Source of the DNA: Myxococcales bacterium
Lineage (GTDB): Bacteria; Myxococcota_A; UBA796; GCA-2862545
Assembly: GCA_019634415.1 (NCBI GenBank)
Contig: JAHQVJ010000117.1
Coordinates: 62,001 to 126,000 of the forward strand
Length of the DNA: 64,000 nucleotides
Reading direction: 5' to 3'
The notes below the pieces were generated by a model. It saw nothing but the letters and a program-made list of their open reading frames with translations, did no database searches and was not told the DNA's origin. Position numbers and translations under genes: made by a program. Shown one piece after another: positions 35,443 to 42,564 of the stretch (position 1 is the stretch's first letter; the number at the start of each line of letters is the position of its first letter).

Positions 35443-36945
35443 GTGAACAGCTTGATCGTGACGTTGGTCTCCGTGGCGCACGGAGGCAGCCTGGATCTGC
35501 TCGAGGTGGGAGGCGTCTGGGGTAGCCCCGGTGCCACGAACCCCACCGCCGTCTGGTTCAACCCCGCGTCGCTAGCCGCAGGAGACGGCCACCGGGCGCT
35601 GGTGGAGGTGGCCCCCACCTTCGGCGCGGTCACCGCCGCCCGCACCAACCCCGAATACGGACCCGTGGATCCCTCGCTGTTCGACGAGGCTGGCGCCCCC
35701 GACACCTACGACTACTCGGGCACCGACCGCCTGGCGTTCACGGGCGTGGTCCCCTTCGTGGGGATCGCGTCGGACCTGGGGATCGACGGGCTGGGTGTGG
35801 GGGCGGCGCTGTACGTGCCCATCGCCAAGGGGGGCAAGCTCGACGACTTCGACGGCGCCAACCGCTTCGCGCTGCGAGACGGCTCCATCCAGCACATCTA
35901 CACCACGCTGGCCGCCAGCTACCAGCTGGCCGATCGCCTATCGCTGGGTGCGTCGGGCTCCCTGATCACCAGCCGCTACTACGCCGACACCGACGCCACC
36001 ATCTACGCCGACATCGCTGCGGGCCAGGCCGACGCGAACGGAGGCGTGATCCCCGACACCTACCAGGACGGCTACGCCGAGGACCCTGCCTACACCACGG
36101 GCTCCGTCTTCGATCTGTCGGACACCGCCTTCACCTTCGGGGTGGGGGCACACCTGGTGGCCGTCGAGGACCTTCTGTCCCTGTCGCTGTCGTACAACCA
36201 CGGCGCGCGCCTGGCCAACACGGGCGACCTCACGCTGTCGTTCGCCTGCCCGCCCACCTACGACACGCTGTCGCGCGCAGCCGCCGAGGAGATCGGCACC
36301 TGCAACCCCGCCAACGACGAGGGCACCGTCGTCACCGGCGACGGGGGTATCGCCTACCGCCTGCCTGGGCGCATCCACCTGGGCGCCGTGATCACGCCGA
36401 TGGAGCGCCTGCGGCTCGAGGCCATGGGTGGCTACGTCTTCTGGTCGGTGTTCGACAACTACGACGTCACCACGCTGGTGGCCCCCACGGAGTTCCAGGA
36501 TCTGGCACGTAGCCCGGGCACGGCAGCCGAGGCGGCCCGCCTGGCGACCCAGGATCGACAGTGGGCACGCGACAACCGCGACACCTTCTGGCTGGCGCTG
36601 GACGGCAAGGTGCAGGTGCTCGATCCGCTCATCGTGGGCGCCCGCGTCACCTACGATCGGGCTGCGGTGCCCGACGCGATGGTGTCGGCCAACAACTACG
36701 ACGCGAACAACGTGATCCTGGCGGGCATGGTGGACGTGACCCCGGTGGCCCCGATCAGCGTCAGCCTGTCGTTCTCGCATCACTTCCTGGCGCAGCGCAC
36801 GGTCACCGACAGCCCCTTCGGTGTGGGCGCGGACCTGAGCGCTGCCGAGACGCGCTTGTTCTACCCGTCGGCGAACGGCACCTACACAGGCGCCATCAGC
36901 CGCATCGGGATCGCCCTTCGCGGCCGCCTGGGCTCGGGTGACTGA
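35443..36945 (+). CDS. FadL/OmpP1-family outer-membrane transporter
   Basis: A 500-residue outer-membrane beta-barrel of the FadL family, which passes long-chain fatty acids and other hydrophobic compounds through the outer membrane. The N-terminal hatch signature is visible as GSPGATNPTAVWFNPASLAA, and many alternating hydrophobic strands follow, ending in ISRIGIALRGRLGSG. A signal peptide covers the first 13 residues or so. The GTG start lies 65 bases after the preceding gene, with an AGGACA ribosome site. The substrate is unknown. It could import lipids or export or insert the glycolipid made at 11-27 kb, but no direct link exists. Confidence 0.82.
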   Translation: MNSLIVTLVSVAHGGSLDLLEVGGVWGSPGATNPTAVWFNPASLAAGDGHRALVEVAPTFGAVTAARTNPEYGPVDPSLFDEAGAPDTYDYSGTDRLAFTGVVPFVGIASDLGIDGLGVGAALYVPIAKGGKLDDFDGANRFALRDGSIQHIYTTLAASYQLADRLSLGASGSLITSRYYADTDATIYADIAAGQADANGGVIPDTYQDGYAEDPAYTTGSVFDLSDTAFTFGVGAHLVAVEDLLSLSLSYNHGARLANTGDLTLSFACPPTYDTLSRAAAEEIGTCNPANDEGTVVTGDGGIAYRLPGRIHLGAVITPMERLRLEAMGGYVFWSVFDNYDVTTLVAPTEFQDLARSPGTAAEAARLATQDRQWARDNRDTFWLALDGKVQVLDPLIVGARVTYDRAAVPDAMVSANNYDANNVILAGMVDVTPVAPISVSLSFSHHFLAQRTVTDSPFGVGADLSAAETRLFYPSANGTYTGAISRIGIALRGRLGSGD

Positions 36946-36954
36946 GCAGCAGCG

Positions 36955-37584
36955 CTAGCCCGCGACCTCGCTGATGGCCTGCACGCGCGGCAGGAACTTG
37001 GGCGCCTTGGGCGCCTCGGCCTCGTTGGTGATCTGCACCCCTTCGGGGGGCGCCGATCCGTGCTGCCACCACGCGTCCACGCGCTTGCCCGAGCTGTCGA
37101 ACACCTGCACGAGGTTCGACGCCCCCGTCGGGAAGATGGCCACGTCGAGCCATCGACCGTTCAGGAACACCGAGCCCCGCCTGTGGAGGAACACCTGGCC
37201 ATCGGGCCAACCTGCCCAGGGTGTAGGCACCACCTGGTCGATCAGATCCCGCGAGGGGTGGAAGCCCATGGCCCAGTCGGGCCAGGCCGTGGAGGGCTCG
37301 GTGGCGATGGCCGTGAGCGCCCACTGCTCCATCTGGTCGGTGTCTTGCTCGTAGAACGCGGAGATGGCCTGCACTCGAGCCAGCCGCGTCACGTCGGCGG
37401 GCGTGGCCACCTCGGCGATGCACAGCGCCCGCTCGGCGGCCAGCTTGGCGGTGGCCTGCCCGCGCCGCACGTTGGCGCCCGACAGCAGCTCCTCCGCCTG
37501 GCGGATCTGCCAGCGCCAGGCGTCCATGGGGATCTCCCGCTCACACGGAGCGGCGAGGGCGGGCAGGGCGGCGAGGAACCACAT
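36955..37584 (-). CDS. Hypothetical exported protein
   Basis: A 209-residue protein with a short signal peptide (MWFLAALPALAA) and two cysteines soon after. The mature protein contains a helical pair (WQIRQAEELLSGANVRRGQA and TRLARVQAISAFYEQDTDQM) and a beta-rich C-terminal half with GRWLDVAIFPTGASNLVQVF, possibly a PEGA-like or small sandwich domain. The start at 37584 has GGGGAG upstream. It overlaps no neighbour: it lies 27 bases downstream of the beta-helix gene's stop on the same strand and may be translated from the same message. Function unknown. Confidence 0.65.
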   Translation of the reverse strand: MWFLAALPALAAPCEREIPMDAWRWQIRQAEELLSGANVRRGQATAKLAAERALCIAEVATPADVTRLARVQAISAFYEQDTDQMEQWALTAIATEPSTAWPDWAMGFHPSRDLIDQVVPTPWAGWPDGQVFLHRRGSVFLNGRWLDVAIFPTGASNLVQVFDSSGKRVDAWWQHGSAPPEGVQITNEAEAPKAPKFLPRVQAISEVAG

Positions 37585-37610
37585 GGCGGCTCCCCTACCC
37601 CGCAGGAGGC

Positions 37611-39278
37611 CTAGCGGCCACGCCGCCGTAGACCGAGGACCGCCAGCACCGCGAGCCCCCACCCCAGCGACGCTGGGCCAGAGGGGTGGCTACAGCTGCA
37701 GCCAGAGCCGCTGTAGGCGCCGTCCGTGCTCGTGCCACGATCCGTGCCGTCGGTGGGCGTACCATCGGTGGGACCGGTGGGCTCACCCGTGTCGTCGGGC
37801 TCGCACGAGTCTGGATCGCAGCCATCGGGCGTGCCGTCCTTGTCGCAGTCCAGACGATCGTCGAAGCCGGGGCAGACGTCGTCGGTGTTGGACGACTCTC
37901 CCTCGTCGTCGCAGTCCAGATCGTCGCTGGCCACCGTGGCGCCGATGCTCTCGCCGAAGCCGTCGCCGTCCGCGTCGGTCCAGCAGCGCTCCGTGCCGTC
38001 GCAGTCCTCGTCCACGCCGTCGGCGATCTGCTCGGCGCGGTTGCAGGCGTTGGGGCCACCGGTGCTGCCGATGTCCGACAGCGAGCCATCGGGATCCGAG
38101 ATGGCGGGATCACCCGCGTCCAGCAGGCTCGACGTGGCCGAGGGTCGCACGTCGGTGGCCAGGCAGTCGCCTGCCACGTAGCGGATCCCCACCGTGGCCT
38201 TCCCGTGGGCCTGGACGCCGGCCCCGAGGGTGCCGTCGAACTCCGCCATCTTGTCGTTGCGATCGAAGGCGCTGTAGCTCACGGTGACGGTGCCGCTGCC
38301 CTGCACGATGGTCTCGGTGGCGGCCCCGGTGGACACACCCACCACGACGTTGCGCACGTCGGCCACGGCCCCAGCTCCGGTGTAGATGGCCGCGCCATCC
38401 TCCCAGGCGCCGTTGCCCAGGAAGTCGGAGTTGTGCAGGGCCACCGTGCCCGACTCCACGTACACCGCCCCGCCGCGCTCCCGCGCTCGGTTGTCCTGGA
38501 ACACGCTGTTCTCGTGGGCCACGTCCACCGACGACCACACCGCGCCTCCCTCACCAGGCACGATCCCCGAGCCACCGAGGGCGTCGTTGCCGCAGAAGAC
38601 GTTGCGGTGCCAGTCGCCGGGCGTGCCCTCCAGCCAGACCGCGCCACCGTCTCCTGCGGTGTTGCCCTGGAAGACGCTGTCGGTCACGCTGCAGCGACTG
38701 GTGGGGCTGCAGTACAGCGCCCCCGCCTGCCGCAGTGTGGCGCCCCCCGCGAACGTGGTCCCGGTGGCGATCAGCTCTCCGTCCACGGCCACCAACCCAC
38801 CGCGACCCGACGCCGCATCCCCGTTCTCGATGCGCACGTCCGCGAGCGTCAGCGACGACTTCGCATCCACGGACACGACGGCCCCGTTTCCGCTGAAGGC
38901 GCCATCCACCAGGTCCACGCCCGTCATCTCCACGGTCGCCCCTTGCAGTCGGATCGCGCGGTGGATGGAGTTGCCGGTGATCGTCAGGTCCTGCACCGTG
39001 ATGGACACACCATCCACCAGCAGGAACCCGCTCTCGGGGCTGAAGATGTTGTCCGCCCGCAGCACCACGCCCGCGCGATCCGTGCCGACCAAGGTGAGGT
39101 CGGCCACGGTCACGGTCACGGCATCGTCGTAGGTACCAGGCTGGATCTCGATCACGTCCTTGGGAGCAGCCACGGCCACGGCCTCCCCCACGGTGAAGAA
39201 CGGGCCGTTCTTCGCATCCACAACCAGGGTCTTGCCCTGGGCCGGCGCGATGGCCAGGGCAGCAAGAATGGTCACCAT
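37611..39278 (-). CDS. Right-handed beta-helix surface protein with MopE-like motif and MYXO-CTERM-like tail
   Basis: A 555-residue exported protein. After a signal peptide (ends APAQG) comes a pectate-lyase-like parallel beta-helix, about residues 20-380, with repeats such as GDGGAVWLEGTPGDWHRNVF and RERGGAVYVESGTVALHNSD. Next is a MopE-type putative metal-binding motif (CNRAEQIADGVDEDCDGTE, then WTDADGDGFGE), an Asp/Cys calcium-like stretch, a Thr/Gly/Pro linker, and a tail of GSGCSCSHP, a hydrophobic helix and RRRGR. That tail matches the MYXO-CTERM (TIGR03901) sorting pattern and is a strong lineage hint. It should be anchored at the cell surface. No catalytic residues were found. Confidence 0.82.
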   Translation of the reverse strand: MVTILAALAIAPAQGKTLVVDAKNGPFFTVGEAVAVAAPKDVIEIQPGTYDDAVTVTVADLTLVGTDRAGVVLRADNIFSPESGFLLVDGVSITVQDLTITGNSIHRAIRLQGATVEMTGVDLVDGAFSGNGAVVSVDAKSSLTLADVRIENGDAASGRGGLVAVDGELIATGTTFAGGATLRQAGALYCSPTSRCSVTDSVFQGNTAGDGGAVWLEGTPGDWHRNVFCGNDALGGSGIVPGEGGAVWSSVDVAHENSVFQDNRARERGGAVYVESGTVALHNSDFLGNGAWEDGAAIYTGAGAVADVRNVVVGVSTGAATETIVQGSGTVTVSYSAFDRNDKMAEFDGTLGAGVQAHGKATVGIRYVAGDCLATDVRPSATSSLLDAGDPAISDPDGSLSDIGSTGGPNACNRAEQIADGVDEDCDGTERCWTDADGDGFGESIGATVASDDLDCDDEGESSNTDDVCPGFDDRLDCDKDGTPDGCDPDSCEPDDTGEPTGPTDGTPTDGTDRGTSTDGAYSGSGCSCSHPSGPASLGWGLAVLAVLGLRRRGR

Positions 39279-39462
39279 TCATTCCTTCTTGGCAAAAGAG
39301 GAGCAGGGAAAGCCAGAGCGGCAAGCCTCGACAGAGCGGTAACCGCAAACATGCACAGGGGGGCTCACGTTGAGCGGCGGATGCAGGCGAGGCCAGTGGG
39401 CCGAGGAGATCGCCGCTCGTCGTGACGTGCGGGCAGGATCCGTAGACGTTACCCAGAGCGCA

Positions 39463-40155
39463 ATGTGGGGCGGAGCGGCCGGCGATGTGGACGTCAACAC
39501 AGCCTTGACCTGGCTGTGGCGGACGTACGCTCCCCAGCGCTTGCTCAACTACTCGTTTTTGCCATTTCCCCTGACCTTCGTGGACATCGAGACCACGCGG
39601 GATCGGATCGTGGAGGTGGCCACCGTGCGTTTCACACGCAACCAGGTGCCCAGCGTGTTCCACACCTACGTGAACCCCGGCGCCTCGGGCTGGCGGCGCT
39701 CCACCGACTACTGGAACACCGAGATCCATGGGCTCACTCCGCAGCAGCTCATGGGTCGACCCACGCTGCAGCAGCTCTTGCCCTTGCTCCATCAGCAGCT
39801 GGGGGACGCCACGGCAGTGGGCCACAACGTGGCGTTCGAGCGTCGGTTCCTGCACCAGGAGATCTCGGCCCTCGGCGGGGCCTTCGTGCGGCCCGAGCTG
39901 TGCACCCTGAAGCTCGCCCGGCGGCTGTATCCGGAGCGCAAGGCCGAGGGCTCCAGCCACAAGCTCGACGACCTGGCAGCGAGCTTCGACATCCGCAACC
40001 CAGCGCCGCACCGGGCCATCGGCGACACCTTCACCACGATCTGGGTGATGCTGGCGATGCTCGAGCGCAACGCCGACAACCCCCAGCTCGCGGCGCACGT
40101 CGCGGAGTCCCAGCGAGCGCCGGACGGCCGCCGCCGCAACCCCTGGGTGGGCTAG
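39463..40155 (+). CDS. DnaQ-like 3'-5' exonuclease
   Basis: A 230-residue protein of the DEDDh exonuclease family. The three motifs are present: ExoI as FVDIETTRDRIVEVATVRF, ExoII as AVGHNVAFERRFL, and ExoIIIepsilon as HRAIGDTFTT with the catalytic His and Asp. It could be a DNA polymerase III epsilon-like proofreader or a stand-alone nuclease; there is no polymerase or helicase domain. The start is uncertain: ATG 39463 has only a weak ribosome site, GTG 39487 is possible, and the frame is open back to a TTG at 39370. It converges on uppP across a hairpin-rich gap. Confidence 0.82.
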   Translation: MWGGAAGDVDVNTALTWLWRTYAPQRLLNYSFLPFPLTFVDIETTRDRIVEVATVRFTRNQVPSVFHTYVNPGASGWRRSTDYWNTEIHGLTPQQLMGRPTLQQLLPLLHQQLGDATAVGHNVAFERRFLHQEISALGGAFVRPELCTLKLARRLYPERKAEGSSHKLDDLAASFDIRNPAPHRAIGDTFTTIWVMLAMLERNADNPQLAAHVAESQRAPDGRRRNPWVG

Positions 40156-40158
40156 CGG

Positions 40159-40181
40159 CCTTCGGGGCGACGCCCCAAAGG
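40159..40181 (+). terminator. Possible terminator hairpin after the exonuclease gene
   Basis: CCTT and GGGGC (40159-40168) pair with GCCCC and AAGG (40172-40181) around a GAC loop with one mismatch. It begins four bases after the exonuclease stop. There is no T-run, so termination is only probable. Confidence 0.45.
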
Positions 40182-40222
40182 GCTTCGTGCGAACTGCGAT
40201 CCCCTCGGACGTGCGCCGATCA

Positions 40223-40237
40223 GGGTTCGAAGAACCC
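40223..40237. other. Short perfect hairpin in the convergent gap
   Basis: GGGTTC and GAACCC flank a GAA loop. A second short hairpin, CGAAGCC/GGCTTCG, lies at 40273-40299. Both belong to the structured 252-base gap between the exonuclease and uppP genes. Confidence 0.4.
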
Positions 40238-40305
40238 CGGTGCGCGTTCGGGGGGTTCGCGGTGCGCAACTACGAAGCCCGGCAACAGGAACGGCTTCGC
40301 GACCA

Positions 40306-40374
40306 CTGCGGTACTGTCGGCAAGGGACTGACCAGCGCACGCAGTGCGCCAGTTCCTTGTTGGCAGTATCGCGG
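40306..40374 (+). other. Long imperfect hairpin (about 25 bp plus 6 bp) in a convergent gap
   Basis: Bases 40306-40330 pair with 40350-40374, with every non-Watson-Crick position being G-U when read as plus-strand RNA. After a 4-base bulge (40331-40334), GCGCAC (40335-40340) pairs with GTGCGC (40344-40349) across a GCA triloop. The minus-strand RNA would instead have A-C mismatches at the same places. This asymmetry suggests selection on the plus-strand RNA, or an old palindromic repeat. It lies 33 bases beyond the uppP stop on the opposite strand. Confidence 0.55.
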
Positions 40375-40407
40375 GGGCGATCGAGAAGCCCGTTCGATGG
40401 GAAGGGG

Positions 40408-41220
40408 CTACGCCAACGCCAGCGCCAACGACGCTGCGGCCGCGAAGAAGCAGTAGCCCGCGAAGGCCCACATCCGGCCCGCGCGCACCAAGCGAACCAG
40501 CAACACCAGCGCCAGGTAGCCCGTGATCAGGGCCGCGGTCCCACCCACCGCCATCTGGCCCAGGTCGAGTGCGGCTGTGTCTGCGTCGCGGAGCTTCAGG
40601 AGCAGCCCCCCCGTGATCGCAGGCACACTCATCAGGAACGAGAACCGCGCCGCCTGCTCCCGCTGAAGCCCCAGCATCAGCGCGATGGCGATCGTCGTAC
40701 CCGAGCGGCTGATCCCCGGCGTGATCGCGAATCCCTGGGCGATACCCAGCACCACGGCGATCGGCCAGGAGAGGCTGCGATCCATGTGGCTGCGATCGAA
40801 GGGTCGCGTGAGCAGCAGCAGGATCGCCGTGATCGAGAACGTGACCGCCAGCGCCGCAGGTGTGGCGAAGAGCGCATCGAAGAGGTCCTCGAAGGCCAGG
40901 CCGATGATCGCCGTGGGAATGGACGCCGCGACGAGCAGCCCGATCCAGCGCACTCCCGTGCGCTCGAGCCAGGGCCCCTCCCCCACGAACGGATCCATGA
41001 TCAGCTTGCCCACCCAGTCCCGGTAGAACCACAGCACCGGAATCAGCGTGCCGACGTGGAGCACGAGGTCGAACAGCACCTCGTCGCTGCCCACGTCCAC
41101 GAACTGCTGGAACAACACCAGGTGACCCGAGGACGACACGGGGAGGAACTCGGTGAGCCCCTGTGTGACGCCCAGGAACAAGGCGCCCCCCAAGCTCCAG
41201 GCGGTATCGCTGTCGGCCAT
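40408..41220 (-). CDS. uppP: Undecaprenyl-diphosphatase
   Basis: A 270-residue integral membrane phosphatase that turns undecaprenyl diphosphate into the monophosphate, recycling the lipid carrier of peptidoglycan and surface-polymer synthesis. The two signature blocks are exact: GLTEFLPVSSSGHLVL near residues 21-36 and PGISRSGTT near 170. About eight hydrophobic helices fill the rest, as is typical of the BacA/UppP family. ATG 41220 has GGAGG seven bases upstream. It is divergent from the small gene at 41383, sharing a 162-base promoter region in which I see no convincing individual promoter. Confidence 0.95.
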   Translation of the reverse strand: MADSDTAWSLGGALFLGVTQGLTEFLPVSSSGHLVLFQQFVDVGSDEVLFDLVLHVGTLIPVLWFYRDWVGKLIMDPFVGEGPWLERTGVRWIGLLVAASIPTAIIGLAFEDLFDALFATPAALAVTFSITAILLLLTRPFDRSHMDRSLSWPIAVVLGIAQGFAITPGISRSGTTIAIALMLGLQREQAARFSFLMSVPAITGGLLLKLRDADTAALDLGQMAVGGTAALITGYLALVLLVRLVRAGRMWAFAGYCFFAAAASLALALA

Positions 41221-41382
41221 GCACCTTCCTCCGGCCGCGGCAGCACGGCCTGTGGTTCCTCACCTCGGATCTGGACGGGCCCCACGCCTGACCTTTCTCA
41301 CGCTCCCCGGCCGCTGCGGCAACCTCGTAAACTTGCTCGCGGCTGGCGCACCGTTTATCCAGCGGGGGCGGAGGATGGAACC

Positions 41383-41886
41383 ATGCGTCCGGTAGGGGCG
41401 CTCAGCACGCTGTTGGTGGCATTGATGGGAGGCGGCTTGCTCGCCTGGGGTCTCACCCCCCCGAGCCCGCTCGACGGACCCTCCAGGGGTCTGGGTTCCC
41501 TACGCCCCTCCAAGGCGCTGACGCACTGTTCGAAGGAGCCACGAGGGCTCTCCCATGCCCAGATCGCGCAGGCCATGCGCGACTTCGTGCCGGGAGTGCT
41601 GCCCTGCGTGTCCGCCTCGGCCGAGTCCCCTCAGGCCACCCTTCAGCTCGAGCTGAACGTGGCCTGTACCGGTGGCATCGATCAGGTGGAGATCGTCGCC
41701 GCGGGCGACTGGCCCGATCCCGTCGTGGCGTGTGTCGTACAGCGGCTGGATCATGCTGCGTTCCCGGCCCATGGCCTGGTGGACGGCCACGTGGTGGGCT
41801 TCCCCATTCGCTTTCGGCCCGACACGGCACGGCCCGAGGGCGGCGCCGTCGAGCAGGTATCGAGCGACCTTCGCCTGGAGCCTTGA
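41383..41886 (+). CDS. Exported protein with AgmX/TonB-like C-terminal domain
   Basis: A 167-residue protein with an N-terminal membrane anchor or signal (residues 5-25, VGALSTLLVALMGGGLLAW). The remainder shows the pattern of the AgmX/PglI and TonB-type C-terminal domains of Myxococcota: VLPCVSASAESPQATLQLEL, then DPVVACVVQRLDHAAFPAHG with the paired cysteines, ending in FPIRFRP. It is likely periplasmic and involved in protein-protein contact; the partner is unknown. ATG 41383 has an ideal GGAGGA at 41370-41375. The tRNA promoter appears to start inside its last codons. Confidence 0.65.
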   Translation: MRPVGALSTLLVALMGGGLLAWGLTPPSPLDGPSRGLGSLRPSKALTHCSKEPRGLSHAQIAQAMRDFVPGVLPCVSASAESPQATLQLELNVACTGGIDQVEIVAAGDWPDPVVACVVQRLDHAAFPAHGLVDGHVVGFPIRFRPDTARPEGGAVEQVSSDLRLEP

Positions 41887-41911
41887 CGGCCCTGTCGCCC
41901 CTCGCTACTTA
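41883..41911 (+). promoter_or_regulatory. Sigma-70-like promoter of the tRNA-Val/tRNA-Asp unit
   Basis: TTGACG (41883-41888) fits the -35 box in five of six positions and is followed, after exactly 17 bases, by TACTTA (41906-41911), a weak -10 match. Position 24 bases upstream of tRNA-Val supports it. It overlaps the stop codon of the previous gene. Confidence 0.45.
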
Positions 41912-41934
41912 GGAGGGGTCATGGCGGCCCGTCA

Positions 41935-42006
41935 GGGCGGATAGCTCAACGGGAGAGCTTCGGCTTTACACGCCGACGGTTGCAGGTTCGAATCCTGTTC
42001 CGCCCA
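41935..42006 (+). tRNA. tRNA-Val (anticodon TAC)
   Basis: A full cloverleaf: acceptor GGGCGGA/TCCGCCC, D-arm with AGCTCAACGGGAGAGCT, anticodon stem TCGGC/GCCGA around TTTACAC giving anticodon UAC (Val, GUA codons), T-arm with GGTTCGAATCC, and discriminator A. CCA is not encoded. It is the first of a two-tRNA transcript with tRNA-Asp 17 bases downstream. Confidence 0.95.
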
Positions 42007-42023
42007 ATTCGAGTTCCCTTCAT

Positions 42024-42100
<77 letters not shown>

Positions 42101-42104
42101 CTTC

Positions 42105-42138
42105 AGAGCCCGCTCACCTCGGTGAGCGGGCTCTTTGC
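42105..42138 (+). terminator. Rho-independent terminator of the tRNA unit
   Basis: A perfect 14-bp stem: AGAGCCCGCTCACC (42105-42118) with GGTGAGCGGGCTCT (42121-42134), closed by a two-base TC turn, so effectively a 13-bp stem with a four-base loop. It ends in TCTTTG, a short T-rich tail. It separates the tRNA pair from the cytochrome gene. Confidence 0.85.
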
Positions 42139-42181
42139 TGTTGGGCTACCCTGCTCGGGTGGCCCTGCCCGGGAGGCGCTG

Positions 42182-42550
<369 letters not shown>

Positions 42551-42564
42551 GCATCAGCGGAGCG

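Noticed and set aside
37686..39425. A 579-codon open frame opposite the beta-helix gene
   Set aside because: It mirrors a gene with signal peptide, repeats and sorting tail; its own translation is low-complexity Val/His/Arg.
39370..39462. An upstream TTG start for the DnaQ-like gene
   Set aside because: It adds residues not seen in the exonuclease family and has no ribosome site.
41221..41382. A sigma-70 promoter around TTGCTC (41335) and TATCCA
   Set aside because: Only about half of the consensus positions match, so it is not listed although the divergent gap must hold promoters.
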